This document shows, piece after piece, positions 1 through 8,198 of a DNA stretch of 64,000 bases. The DNA comes from an uncultured Acidimicrobiales bacterium (lineage in GTDB: Bacteria > Actinomycetota > Acidimicrobiia > Acidimicrobiales > SZUA-35), in the NCBI GenBank assembly GCA_937922785.1, contig CALAJQ010000015.1, forward strand, positions 55,561-119,560. The letters run 5' to 3'. How positions within the stretch are numbered: position 1 is the first letter of the stretch; every line of letters starts with the position of its first letter. The position numbers and the translations under genes are program-made. Below the pieces are notes generated by a model that made no database searches, was not told the DNA's origin, and was given only the letters and a program-made list of their open reading frames with translations.

Positions 1-175
1 CTTCGACAAACACAACTGATTTTCCGGAGAGCCGCTCAACCGTTTCGAGACTTTTCTTGCTGGAGTTAGACAGATTGTCCACAACAACCACGTCGTCGCC
101 TCGCTCTAGGAGTGCGAGAACAGTGTGGCTACCGATATAGCCGGCGCCTCCAGTGACAAGAATTGTCTGAGTCAT
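1..175 (-). CDS. galE: UDP-glucose 4-epimerase, N-terminal part (cut by window edge)
   Basis: Reading the minus strand from the ATG at 175 gives 58 residues beginning [17 protein letters not shown], the glycine-rich NAD-binding fold (TGGxGYIGSH) of extended short-chain dehydrogenases, followed by [11 protein letters not shown], the end of the second beta strand that binds the NAD ribose. The YIGSHT and DNLSNSS wording is typical of GalE, which interconverts UDP-glucose and UDP-galactose in the cytoplasm for cell-envelope sugar supply. The catalytic YxxxK lies outside the window, so a closely related nucleotide-sugar epimerase cannot be excluded. It is transcribed away from the small membrane-protein operon that starts at 219. 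Confidence 0.8.
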   Translation of the reverse strand, partial: MTQTILVTGGAGYIGSHTVLALLERGDDVVVVDNLSNSSKKSLETVERLSGKSVVFVE

Positions 176-218
176 TGGTTTCCAATCGGTCTGACCGTGC
201 CCGGTTTGAGCGGCGGCG

Positions 219-791
219 TTGACTAATGTTGCGGACGTGACTGCCCCAACCCAAACTAGGCCAGCCGGATGGTTTTATGCTGACGCCGAACCAGAGCCCG
301 ACGCCACTGGTTGGGACGGCCGCCTTTGGCCCGAGATATTGGGTTATGTGGGTCAGCCAGCCGAGCGACGGGTTCCGGCCTTGGTTGAGGACTTGCCTCC
401 CATGTTCGAGGTGGTTGCCCTTCCTGAAAGCACAACCGAGACTCCGGCAATCTCAGCGACGCAAACTAGCGAGCAGCCCGAGGAACCGGTTCCGGCTGTG
501 GAGATGGCTGTGGCTGTCGTCGAGCCCGAAGAGTTGGTTCTGGCTGAGGTGGAGCCCGTATCCGGGCCTGAACACAGCCAGAACGAAGTCGTTGAGGTCG
601 AAGATCTGGTTTTGGCTGTTGTGGAGCCCGTATCCGGGCCTGAACACAGCCAGAACGAAGTCGTGGAGCCTCGATCTGAAGCTCGGCTGGCAGCCGAGAC
701 CCACGCTCAATCTGCAACAATGGGCCACGTATTTGCGGTTCTCACTCTGGTGCTAGTTCTTGTTGCCGTTACTTTGGGAGTTGTTCTATGA
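219..791 (+). CDS. DUF2510-like membrane-anchored protein with internal repeat
   Basis: A 190-residue protein of unknown function. Near the N-terminus is [22 protein letters not shown], which resembles the DUF2510 pattern (GWY...RYWDG..W) common in actinobacterial membrane proteins. The middle is acidic and Glu/Val/Pro-rich and contains two copies of a 24-residue unit ([15 protein letters not shown]). The last 22 or so residues form one hydrophobic segment, so the protein is probably tail-anchored with the acidic part in the cytoplasm. TTG at 219 is used here; an in-frame GTG at 237 is an alternative. Its stop overlaps the ATG of the RDD gene by 4 bp, so the two are almost certainly cotranscribed. 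Confidence 0.7.
   Translation: MTNVADVTAPTQTRPAGWFYADAEPEPDATGWDGRLWPEILGYVGQPAERRVPALVEDLPPMFEVVALPESTTETPAISATQTSEQPEEPVPAVEMAVAVVEPEELVLAEVEPVSGPEHSQNEVVEVEDLVLAVVEPVSGPEHSQNEVVEPRSEARLAAETHAQSATMGHVFAVLTLVLVLVAVTLGVVL
549..664 (+). repeat. Two 44-bp direct repeats within the DUF2510-like gene
   Basis: Bases 549-592 and 621-664 are identical over 44 bp, with a 72-bp (24-codon) offset that keeps the reading frame. The flanking codons are also similar (EELVLAEVE versus EDLVLAVVE), so the true duplicated unit is the full 72 bp. The near-perfect DNA identity, including synonymous positions, indicates a recent tandem duplication. Confidence 0.9.
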
Positions 792-1372
792 GTCAGACAT
801 CAAGCGTCAGTGCGGGCTGGTACCACGCGGAAGGTGATCCCCTCGGAACTCATCGCTATTGGGATGGTGCGCACTGGCAAGGTGGCCCCCGCTTGGCCCA
901 AAGTGTGGCCCGCAAGCAAGCCGAGTCGCTCGACTTTGGAGTCCCCGCCGACGCCGGGGCCAGGGTTATCGCCCGACTTGTCGATCTGATCGTTTGGCTG
1001 GTCATCAGTGTGTCAGTCCACGCTGCTTTGGGTGAACCCCTTGTTCGGGGCGGATCTGGCGCCAAGTGGTGGATTGCTGGGGTGATCTCGCTGGTAATCA
1101 TCGGGACCTACGAAGTTGCATTGCCTCTAGTGCGCGGCGGAACGCTAGGCAAGCTGGCGATGGGGCTGGGAATAGTCTCGGCCGACGGTTCTCGGTTGGC
1201 CCAAGAGACAGCACTAATTCGAGTTGCTCCCGCAATGTTGGCAGCCATCCCAATCTTTGGTTTCTACCTAGCGGTAATCGTGGCTTTGATATCGATCCCT
1301 CTAATGTTTACAGACAAGCGATCTCAAGCTCTTTGGGACAAGCTGGCCCGAACTCTGGTGGTGAGAACCTGA
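788..1372 (+). CDS. RDD-family membrane protein with N-terminal DUF2510
   Basis: A 194-residue protein. Residues 10-32 carry the DUF2510 pattern (AGWYHAEGDPLGTHRYWDG). From about residue 55 it follows the RDD family: an Arg-rich RVIARLVDLIVWL segment with the conserved Asp in the first membrane helix, then GGTLGKLAMGLGIV before the third helix, and LMFTDKRSQALWDKLARTLVV at the end, which is the diagnostic RDD C-terminus. Four hydrophobic segments are visible. RDD proteins are inner-membrane proteins of mostly unproved function, some proposed as ion or osmolyte transporters. It overlaps both its upstream and downstream neighbours by a few bases, marking a three-gene operon (219-1554). Confidence 0.88.
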   Translation: MSQTSSVSAGWYHAEGDPLGTHRYWDGAHWQGGPRLAQSVARKQAESLDFGVPADAGARVIARLVDLIVWLVISVSVHAALGEPLVRGGSGAKWWIAGVISLVIIGTYEVALPLVRGGTLGKLAMGLGIVSADGSRLAQETALIRVAPAMLAAIPIFGFYLAVIVALISIPLMFTDKRSQALWDKLARTLVVRT

Positions 1373-1554
1373 TGGCTAGACAGTCAAAAGGGCCAGGGCG
1401 GGTACAACCCAAACAAGAAGTAGCTGCGCCGGTTGATGATCGGCTGCCGTCAATGCGAAAACGCCGTCCGGTGGTCTTTTGGATGGTCATTCTCGGCGCC
1501 GGGGCGATGGTGTTGGCAACCGTTTCCGCCTTCATCGAACTAATTCTCACCTAA
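1372..1554 (+). CDS. Small single-pass membrane protein
   Basis: A 60-residue product starting MARQSKGPGRVQPK. The ATG at 1372 shares its A with the TGA stop of the RDD gene, which is why this start was chosen over longer readings of the frame that run inside that gene. The first 35 residues are basic and hydrophilic (ending MRKRRP), followed by one membrane helix (VVFWMVILGAGAMVLATVSA) that reaches nearly to the C-terminus. The positive-inside pattern puts the N-terminus in the cytoplasm. No known family is recognised. The overlap says it is translated with the RDD protein and probably acts with it. Confidence 0.7.
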   Translation: MARQSKGPGRVQPKQEVAAPVDDRLPSMRKRRPVVFWMVILGAGAMVLATVSAFIELILT

Positions 1555-1649
1555 TCGATAGACCGCTCGCCCTACTTAATTCTTAACCGAGTGGGGTTTT
1601 TGCCCAGCATCTGCCATCCTGTGGTTTAGATCGATTTTGAGGACTTAGC

Positions 1650-2132
1650 TTGACGACGTTCAAACCCGGTGACCGTGTTGTTTATCCGCATCATGGCGCA
1701 GCGATAATTGAGAAGACCGAAATGGTCACCTTTGATGGGAAGAAGACTAAGTACTTCGTTCTCAAGACAGCTCACGACGAGCTAACTGTTCGCGTTCCAA
1801 TCGAAAAGGCAGACGAAGTCGGTATGCGACCCCCGATCAGCCTTGAAGATGTCGAAGACCTGTTTGTTCTTCTTGCGAAGAAAGACGTTCGAGAGCCAGC
1901 TAACTGGAGTCGACGTTTCAAGAACCACCAAGAGAAGCTGAAGAGCGGTGACGTCTATCAGGTTGCTGAAGTGGTTCGTAACCTTGCTTTACGTGACGCA
2001 GCAAAAGGCCTTTCTGCTGGTGAGAAGACCATGTACACAAAGGCTCGCAAAGTCCTTGTTAGCGAGCTTTCGTTTGCGCTTGACGTAAGCGAAGACGACG
2101 CCATGGCTCAGGTAGACGAGAACCTCGCCTAA
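1650..2132 (+). CDS. carD: CarD-family transcriptional regulator
   Basis: A 160-residue protein matching CarD over its whole length. Residues 2-17 (TTFKPGDRVVYPHHGAA) start the Tudor-like RNA polymerase interaction domain that binds the beta subunit, and the C-terminal half (WSRRFKNHQEKL, VAEVVRNLALRDAAKGLSAGE) is the helical DNA-binding domain that contacts the upstream edge of the transcription bubble. In mycobacteria CarD stabilises open complexes at rRNA and many housekeeping promoters and is essential. The start is TTG at 1650, preceded by GAGGA about 7 bases upstream; the protein N-terminus matches the family there. The stop overlaps the convergent gene's stop by 4 bp. Confidence 0.95.
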   Translation: MTTFKPGDRVVYPHHGAAIIEKTEMVTFDGKKTKYFVLKTAHDELTVRVPIEKADEVGMRPPISLEDVEDLFVLLAKKDVREPANWSRRFKNHQEKLKSGDVYQVAEVVRNLALRDAAKGLSAGEKTMYTKARKVLVSELSFALDVSEDDAMAQVDENLA

Positions 2133-2989
2133 TCGTTGTCGGGTCGCTCAAACCCGAGCAAATCGAACATCGCATCCGGGACGTTGTTGTCGCCGCGCTT
2201 TAGTCGCGCTGCCCGTTCGGTGTTGACGGCATCGAAGTGTCGGTCGGTCCATTCGTCCCATGGTCCTGCCCCAATTGCGCTCGGGTCTCCGTCCGCGCGG
2301 ACACAAGCGTCGAGGTAGTCCGCTAGTTCAATTGCGTCGGCTTTGCCTCCGGGTTTGCCATGTCCTCCAACGATGGTCACACCGTCGTTGGCAATGATCC
2401 GCAACGAGCGAGCCCAAGCCTCGGGGTGACCGTCAAAGGCCAGCGGCGTTACGCCGAAGCTGGCCAGAGCGCCACCGAAGATCACACCGGCCTGCTCGAG
2501 TAAGACAATTAGGTTGGCTGGGCCTTCGCCTGGCAGCGGGACCGCTTCTGCTGCGCCGGAGATCCAGGCCCGGTGACTGATCGTGTGGGTGATTGGCCGG
2601 GTGGTGAACTCATCGTTGTAGGAATCGGCAAAGCCGGGCAGCAGGGCGCCTAGCGCGGCGAGATTCGCCGGAGCATCCAGTTGAGCCGAGACCGGCTCGG
2701 TGCTGTAGTAGGCGGCTGGCCAAAACGCGTTCGAGCCGCCTGCGAAGGGGATTCGAGACGACGTCAACACGACGCGTTTGATTGGAAGTTCCAGTTGGGC
2801 CGTTAGCGCGACGATTTCTTCTTTCGCCTCCTGACCCATGGTTGGGGTTGGGCCGGTATCGATGATTGTTAGCCCATCAGTGTCGATAACCAGCCCGATT
2901 GTGCTGTGGCCGTATCCGGTGGAACTTGGGGCGAAGGCGAACACGCCCTGCGATAGCTCATATTGCTGATAGTTCATCGCACCAACCAT
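2129..2989 (-). CDS. Metallo-beta-lactamase-fold protein lacking the metal ligands
   Basis: A 286-residue protein with the outline of the MBL hydrolase family: an N-terminal strand pair ending in GLTIIDTGPTPTMG (residues 39-52), a strand into the usual metal loop, and a late GGHGKPGG. The zinc-binding HxHxDH motif should sit at residues 77-82, but the sequence reads T-S-S-R-I-P-F followed by AGG. The later ligands also look replaced: LPGEGPANLIV has Glu where the third His belongs, and FGGALAS has Ala where the bridging Asp of GD belongs. Only the final His (GGHG) remains. It is therefore probably not a metal-dependent hydrolase, though the fold seems intact. It overlaps carD convergently and is divergent from the acyl-CoA dehydrogenase. 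Confidence 0.75.
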   Translation of the reverse strand: MVGAMNYQQYELSQGVFAFAPSSTGYGHSTIGLVIDTDGLTIIDTGPTPTMGQEAKEEIVALTAQLELPIKRVVLTSSRIPFAGGSNAFWPAAYYSTEPVSAQLDAPANLAALGALLPGFADSYNDEFTTRPITHTISHRAWISGAAEAVPLPGEGPANLIVLLEQAGVIFGGALASFGVTPLAFDGHPEAWARSLRIIANDGVTIVGGHGKPGGKADAIELADYLDACVRADGDPSAIGAGPWDEWTDRHFDAVNTERAARLKRGDNNVPDAMFDLLGFERPDND

Positions 2990-3078
2990 CGAACCAACCT
3001 AGCCCGCAGGGTTCACATCACTGAGGTCATCGCCGGCTCCGATAGGTGGGCATAGGCCGGGTTGAGTACCCTGTCGGG

Positions 3079-4854
3079 ATGGCTGACTATTCTCCACCGC
3101 TCAAAGACATCAAGTTCGTCCTCAACTCAATCGCCGGCATCGGCGACCTGGTTGAGACTGACGCCTACAGCCACGTGGATGTGGACACTGTTGAGATGGT
3201 TCTCGAGGAGGTCGGCCGATTCATGGCTGAGGTGATTGCCCCGACCAACCGTGACGGCGACACAATCGGAGCGAAGTGGAATGACGGCGAAGTCAACATG
3301 CCTGACTCATTCGGACCGGCCTATGGCCAGTACGTTGAATCGGGCTTCAACGCTGTGGCACTGTCTCCAGAGTTTGGCGGCGGAGGCTTCCCGGTTGTAA
3401 CCGGTATCGCGATCCAAGAGATGTTGACCAGCGCGAACATGGGCTTTTCTCTGTGCCCGTTGCTCACTCAAGGAGCAATCGACGCATTCCTACACCACGG
3501 CACTGACGAGCAGAAGTCGATGTATCTGCCAAAGATGCTTACGGGTGAATGGACCGGAACTATGAACCTAACTGAGCCCCACGCTGGTTCTGACGTTGGA
3601 GCGCTGACGACTAAGGCCGAACCGGTTGGCGATGGAAGCTACAAGATCTCCGGCACGAAGATTTTCATAACCTTTGGCGAGCACGACATGAGCCAGAACA
3701 TCATCCACTTGGTGCTCGCTCGAACACCCGGGTCTCCTCCCGGAACTCGGGGAATCTCGATGTTTGTTGTACCGAAGTTCATGGTGAACGAAGACGGCAG
3801 CCTAGGTGACCGAAACGACGTTTCGTGTGTGAGCATCGAGCACAAGCTCGGAATCCACGGCAGCCCCACCTGTGTGCTTTCGTTCGGCGAAAAAGAGGGC
3901 GCAATCGGCTGGCTGGTCGGCAACGAGAACGAGGGCATGCGGAACATGTTCACCATGATGAACAATGCCCGGCTGTCAGTTGGCCTCGAAGGTCTAAGCA
4001 TCTCCGAACGGGCCTACCAGGACGCATTGCAATATGCCCAAGAACGGGTTCAAGGCACAGCAGTGGGGGCAGAGAAGGGGACAAAGAGCCCGATCATCGA
4101 CCACGCCGATGTGCGCCGAATGCTGATGACCCAACGGGCGTGGATCGATGCGATGCGGTGCCTGGTGTACGCAAACGCGGCGCACCTGGATCGCTCGATC
4201 GCAAGTGCAGATTCAGACGCCAAAACCGCAGCAAAGGAATTGGCTGATCTATACATTCCGCTTACGAAGGCGCTCTGTACTGATCTCGGCAACGAAATGA
4301 CTTCGCTTGCTATTCAGGTGCACGGAGGCATGGGCTTTGTCGAAGAGACCGGGGTTGCCCAGCACTACCGCGATGCTCGAATCGCCCCGATCTATGAGGG
4401 CACCAACGGAATCCAGGCTGCGGACCTCGTTGGTCGCAAGCTGGCGATGCGATCTGGGGGAGTGGTCATTGACCATCTCGCCGAGATTGATGCTGTGGCA
4501 AAGGAAATCTCGACCCTGGATGGATTCGGCAAGTTCAGCGACAACCTCACTCAAGCCGTGGACACGACCCGCCGTTCAACGAACTGGTTGCTCTCCAACG
4601 CGTCATCTCCAAACGAGGTTCTAGCAGGCTCTGTCCCTTACCTGCGCATGCTGGCAACGGTTGTTTGCGGCGGGCTGATGGCTCGTCTCGCCATTGCAGC
4701 CGATGGGTCAGCCGATGCAGATCACGGCGCTGCGAAGAAGGCGTCAGTCAAGTTCTTTGGCGAGCAGATCCTGCCAACAGTCAACTCACTAGAGGGTGCA
4801 GTTACTGCTGGCTCAGCAGATCTGTTTGCGCTAACTGCTGAACAGCTCGCCTAG
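3079..4854 (+). CDS. Acyl-CoA dehydrogenase, FadE5-like long form
   Basis: A 591-residue flavoenzyme of the long acyl-CoA dehydrogenase type found in actinobacteria, which oxidises acyl-CoA to trans-2-enoyl-CoA in fatty-acid breakdown and passes electrons to ETF. Visible family features are MNLTEPHAGSDVGALTTKA (FAD/substrate loop), the middle beta domain with GTKIFITFGEHD, IQVHGGMGFVEETGVAQHYRDARI, and YEGTNGIQAADLVGRKL, whose Glu is the catalytic base. The extra C-terminal helical part of about 120 residues is the acyl-CoA dehydrogenase C-terminal extension. ATG at 3079 (MADYSPPLKDIKFVLNSI) is chosen because homologues start there; an in-frame start 33 bases upstream adds residues without family resemblance. 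Confidence 0.93.
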   Translation: MADYSPPLKDIKFVLNSIAGIGDLVETDAYSHVDVDTVEMVLEEVGRFMAEVIAPTNRDGDTIGAKWNDGEVNMPDSFGPAYGQYVESGFNAVALSPEFGGGGFPVVTGIAIQEMLTSANMGFSLCPLLTQGAIDAFLHHGTDEQKSMYLPKMLTGEWTGTMNLTEPHAGSDVGALTTKAEPVGDGSYKISGTKIFITFGEHDMSQNIIHLVLARTPGSPPGTRGISMFVVPKFMVNEDGSLGDRNDVSCVSIEHKLGIHGSPTCVLSFGEKEGAIGWLVGNENEGMRNMFTMMNNARLSVGLEGLSISERAYQDALQYAQERVQGTAVGAEKGTKSPIIDHADVRRMLMTQRAWIDAMRCLVYANAAHLDRSIASADSDAKTAAKELADLYIPLTKALCTDLGNEMTSLAIQVHGGMGFVEETGVAQHYRDARIAPIYEGTNGIQAADLVGRKLAMRSGGVVIDHLAEIDAVAKEISTLDGFGKFSDNLTQAVDTTRRSTNWLLSNASSPNEVLAGSVPYLRMLATVVCGGLMARLAIAADGSADADHGAAKKASVKFFGEQILPTVNSLEGAVTAGSADLFALTAEQLA

Positions 4855-4873
4855 TTATCCACAGTTTGGGGAC

Positions 4874-5857
4874 CTAGCTACTTTTGAGACTTGACCCCCG
4901 GACGGCGGGGGCGATGTCTGTTAGGTAGGCCTCTACTGCGGCTTGGTCCATTGGTGCTCGGAACGCAACATTGACCATGTCGGCCCCGGCCTCTTTGTAT
5001 TCCAGGATCCGCTCGATGGCTTCGTTTGGCGTGCCCGATAGCAGGCCGCCCGAGACTCGGTCAGCCATGTCTCCCCATTGCTTTTTGAAGCCCGCCATTT
5101 GGGCGTCAGCGCTGGCTTGGTCGGCTCCTACATAGAACTGAAGGTTGATCGACCGCTCGATCTCGTTCGGGTCTCGGTTTTCCACCTCGCACCAGTCGTC
5201 CAGAACGCCGCCCAACCGCGAGAACTCATCAGGCGAAATGTAAGCGGCGTTCCAACCATCGGCATATTTCGCAACAGCTCGCAGAGTGCGCTTCGGACCG
5301 ACGCCACCAATCCAAATGGGTAAGTGACCGTTGACGGGCCCGGGCAGACAAGAGGCGTCGGTCACAGAGAAGTACTCACCCTCGAACGTTGTTCGCTTGT
5401 TGGTGAGGAGCGACTTGATGATCTGAGTTGCCTCTTCCATCGCCGAGAGGCGTTTACCGACACGGGGAAAGTCGATCCCGTATGCGTGCGCTTCGGGCAC
5501 GTGCCATCCCGCACCCAAACCCAACTCGAACCGGCCATCGGCAAGATGGTCGATCGTGCAGGCTGCCTTGGCGATTATTCCCGGGAGTCGGTACTGGGTG
5601 CAGAACACCAGGCAGCCGATGCGGGCGTTCGTAGTGTCACAAGCCAACGCGGCCAAAGTCGCCACGGCCTCAAAGTGATCGATAGTGCCTCCAGCCGGAG
5701 GCGCCTCATAGATGTGGTCCCACACCGAGATCCAGTCCAGGCCCGCATCGTCGCAGCGAGTCCAAAGCGACCGCATTTCATCCATAGCAAGATTTTGTTG
5801 ACCGATATGGGCGCCTAAAGCAAGTGACATGATTGGAACACTAGGTGAGACCGGCAT
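4874..5857 (-). CDS. LLM-class F420-dependent oxidoreductase
   Basis: A 327-residue TIM-barrel protein of the luciferase-like monooxygenase superfamily, F420-dependent branch. Typical segments are SVWDHIYEAPP (early loop), LVFCTQYRLPGIIAKAACTIDHLADGRFELGLGAGWHVPEAHAYGIDFP (the most conserved core), LPIWIGGVGPKRTLRAVAKYADGWN (cofactor phosphate region) and a late GTPNEAIERI. Such enzymes reduce or oxidise small organic substrates with the deazaflavin F420; the substrate cannot be told from sequence. An internal ATG at 5830 (MSLALGAHIG) is as plausible as the ATG at 5857. It is convergent with the acyl-CoA dehydrogenase and divergent from lgt. Confidence 0.9.
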   Translation of the reverse strand: MPVSPSVPIMSLALGAHIGQQNLAMDEMRSLWTRCDDAGLDWISVWDHIYEAPPAGGTIDHFEAVATLAALACDTTNARIGCLVFCTQYRLPGIIAKAACTIDHLADGRFELGLGAGWHVPEAHAYGIDFPRVGKRLSAMEEATQIIKSLLTNKRTTFEGEYFSVTDASCLPGPVNGHLPIWIGGVGPKRTLRAVAKYADGWNAAYISPDEFSRLGGVLDDWCEVENRDPNEIERSINLQFYVGADQASADAQMAGFKKQWGDMADRVSGGLLSGTPNEAIERILEYKEAGADMVNVAFRAPMDQAAVEAYLTDIAPAVRGSSLKSS

Positions 5858-5886
5858 AAATCGTCGATGCGATAGGTTGCTTGGTT

Positions 5887-6765
5887 ATGGATTCAAGTGT
5901 CATCGCTTCGACCGTGGCCTCAATTCCCGCTCCGCCTGGCGCTGACATCGAGATCGGGCCGCTCACATTACGCGCGTACGGCATGATGATCGCGTTTGGT
6001 GCCCTGGCCGCTGTTGAGATCAGTAGGCGGCGTTGGAAGGCTCGCGGTGGCGATGAAGATCACATTATTGACATTGCTTACCGTGCGATCCCGGCTGGGC
6101 TGATTGGTACTCGGATCTATCACGTAATAACTGACTGGAAGGCGTACTTTCCTGACGACCCATGGGGAGTATTTGAGATCTGGAACGGCGGCCTAGGTAT
6201 TCCAGGCGGTTTGGTCTTAGGAGTTTGGGTTGGCATCTGGGCTGCGAAGAAGCGAGGGATCGATGTGCCCAACTTGGCTGATGCCGTTGTGCCTTCGATC
6301 CCGATAGCTCAAGCGATTGGCCGCGTCGGCAACTGGTGGAACCAGGAGATATTCGGCAAGCCAACAACCGTGCCTTGGGCCCTTGAAGTTGATGAGCGGT
6401 TCCGTCCTGCGCGCTTCAAAGAGTTCGAGACCTTCCATCCGGCCTTCATGTACGAAGCGGTCCTAAACCTGATTCTCGCAGCGTTCCTGATCTGGCTGGA
6501 CAGCACTAAGAAGCTCAAGAAGGGTCAGATCATGCCGGTCTGGATCGCAGGGTATGGAATCTTGCGATTCATTTTGGAGTCAATCCGAGACGACTTTGCT
6601 TCTTTGATTCTGGGCGTTCGCGTGAACCATTGGGTTAGTGCGATCGCTGTCATCGGCGGATTCTTGTGGTTTATGTACATCGAGCGGCGCCCCGATAGCG
6701 AGCCAAGCGGAGCACCGGGCTCAACAACAGATGATGACCACGAGGCCGAACAGGCGACTGCTTAA
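5887..6765 (+). CDS. lgt: Prolipoprotein diacylglyceryl transferase
   Basis: An inner-membrane enzyme that moves diacylglycerol from phosphatidylglycerol onto the lipobox Cys of prolipoproteins, the first step of lipoprotein maturation. The 292-residue protein has about seven hydrophobic helices. The Lgt signatures are present: ADIEIGPLTLRAYGMMIAFG near the N-terminus, IWNGGLGIPGGLVLG, and AIGRVGNWWNQEIFGKPT, holding the essential Arg and the Asn/Glu cluster. ATG at 5887 is preferred to the TTG two codons earlier. Its substrates probably include the lipoproteins encoded at 25808, 57585 and 61332. Its stop overlaps that of the convergent murA by 4 bp. Confidence 0.95.
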   Translation: MDSSVIASTVASIPAPPGADIEIGPLTLRAYGMMIAFGALAAVEISRRRWKARGGDEDHIIDIAYRAIPAGLIGTRIYHVITDWKAYFPDDPWGVFEIWNGGLGIPGGLVLGVWVGIWAAKKRGIDVPNLADAVVPSIPIAQAIGRVGNWWNQEIFGKPTTVPWALEVDERFRPARFKEFETFHPAFMYEAVLNLILAAFLIWLDSTKKLKKGQIMPVWIAGYGILRFILESIRDDFASLILGVRVNHWVSAIAVIGGFLWFMYIERRPDSEPSGAPGSTTDDDHEAEQATA

Positions 6766-8093
6766 CCAAGCCCTGGCGGAGTTGGAACTAGGGCTGTGCG
6801 AATCTCTAAACCAAGTTCTGCGAAGTTCTCTATCGGGTGGTTATAGCCGCGGTCGAGGTGGTGGGTGCCTGTGATCGTCGTGGTGCCTTCGGCCGCTGCG
6901 GCGGCCAGTACGTAGGCAAACCCGCCCCGAATATCGGGAACCACCACTTCAGTTCCTGTAAGTGGAGCGCCACCGTTCACTACCACCGAACACGGCGTGG
7001 CGGAACCAACAAAACGACTGGCTTGAGTGCCAAGCGCAGTGTTGTACATCTCGATCTGGGCGCCCATGGTCTTGAGGGCAGGAACGTAAGTGAAGCGGTT
7101 CTCATAGACCGTTTCGTACATCACCGACATGCCTTCACACTGGGTGAACAGCGCAACCATTGGCGATTGCCAGTCAGTCATAAAGCCGGGATGGGTATCG
7201 GTCTCCACCGCAGCTGCGGTTAGAGAGTCGGCCCATGCCGACACCGAAGTGTCGGTGATCTCAAACTGTGCACCCATTCCCGAAAGCGTCGAGATTGCAG
7301 TCACTAACCGATCCTGGCTGCAGCCATGAACTCGAACTTCTCCGCCAGTAATTAGGCCCGCAATCAGGTAGCTGAAGGCCTCGATGCGGTCACCCTTAAG
7401 GCGATGCGCGGCGCCCGATAGCGAGTCAACACCGTCGATGATGTAGCGACGGTTTGGTCGCATCTCAATACGCGCCCCCATGCGTTGGAGGAATAGAGCA
7501 AGTTCAATGACTTCGGGTTCAAGCGCTCCGCCATCCAAGACAGTACGGCCCTCAGCTAACACGGCGGTCATCAGAATGGTTTCTGTAGCGCCAACTGATG
7601 GATAGGGGAGTTCAATATGGGCCCCCTTTAGTCGAGTGGCCTTCGCCTCTAGGCCTTCTTCAGTGATCGATATGTCTGCGCCCATTTTGCGTAGGGCGTT
7701 CACGTGGAAGTCAATCGGACGAGCACCAATGTCGTCTCCGCCAACAAGTGGCACAAAGGCCTCGCCAACTCGGTGGAGCAGCGGACCGACCATGAGGATT
7801 GGGATTCGGTTCATGCCACTGAATCGAATGGGGACCCTTGAATTGGAAAGCGTGGTCGGGTTTACCGTCACGGTTCCGTTCTCGTTAAGAACTTCGCAAC
7901 CCAACGATTCCAACATGCTGGTGGTTATTTGAACGTCACCAACGTCAGGGCAGTTGCTAATCACCGACGGACTCGAGCCCAGCATTGAGGCCACAAGATG
8001 TTTCGTAACAGCGTTCTTGGACCCACGAACCGTGACGTCGCCCTTCAACGGGCCGACGGGGTTAACAATCCAAGCTTCGGTTTGATCAGTCAC
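6762..8093 (-). CDS. murA: UDP-GlcNAc 1-carboxyvinyltransferase (Asp-type MurA)
   Basis: The 443-residue cytoplasmic enzyme makes the first committed step of peptidoglycan synthesis, moving enolpyruvate from PEP to UDP-GlcNAc. RGSKNAVTKHL (residues 23-33) is the substrate Lys/Asn motif and IGARPIDFHVNALRKMGA the central signature. In the flexible active-site loop the sequence is VGGDDIGARP, so Asp120 stands where most bacteria have the catalytic Cys; mycobacterial MurA has the same change and is naturally fosfomycin-resistant. Start is GTG at 8093. Two near-identical 16-17 bp repeats lie 60-100 bases upstream of it. Confidence 0.95.
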   Translation of the reverse strand: MTDQTEAWIVNPVGPLKGDVTVRGSKNAVTKHLVASMLGSSPSVISNCPDVGDVQITTSMLESLGCEVLNENGTVTVNPTTLSNSRVPIRFSGMNRIPILMVGPLLHRVGEAFVPLVGGDDIGARPIDFHVNALRKMGADISITEEGLEAKATRLKGAHIELPYPSVGATETILMTAVLAEGRTVLDGGALEPEVIELALFLQRMGARIEMRPNRRYIIDGVDSLSGAAHRLKGDRIEAFSYLIAGLITGGEVRVHGCSQDRLVTAISTLSGMGAQFEITDTSVSAWADSLTAAAVETDTHPGFMTDWQSPMVALFTQCEGMSVMYETVYENRFTYVPALKTMGAQIEMYNTALGTQASRFVGSATPCSVVVNGGAPLTGTEVVVPDIRGGFAYVLAAAAAEGTTTITGTHHLDRGYNHPIENFAELGLEIRTALVPTPPGLG

Positions 8094-8156
8094 CCGGCAA
8101 AGCGTAGTTCCCAGGACGCAGCTTGTTTGCCCACCTGGAAAACGTTCTGACTAACC

Positions 8157-8190
8157 CTCGAACCGACAAAACTTCTCGGACCGACAAACT
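8157..8190 (+). repeat. Paired 16-17 bp direct repeat upstream of murA
   Basis: CTCGAACCGACAAAACT (8157) and CTCGGACCGACAAACT (8175) are spaced 18 bases apart in the 105-base gap between the murA start and the end of the phosphotransferase gene. The spacing is about two helical turns, so a regulator binding site for murA is possible, but no regulator is known for it here. It may equally be chance or a remnant duplication. Confidence 0.5.
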
Positions 8191-8198
8191 GCAGGCGG

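Noticed and set aside
5324..5818. A 164-residue plus-strand reading opposite the F420-type oxidoreductase
   Set aside because: The minus strand carries a complete, strongly recognisable LLM protein.
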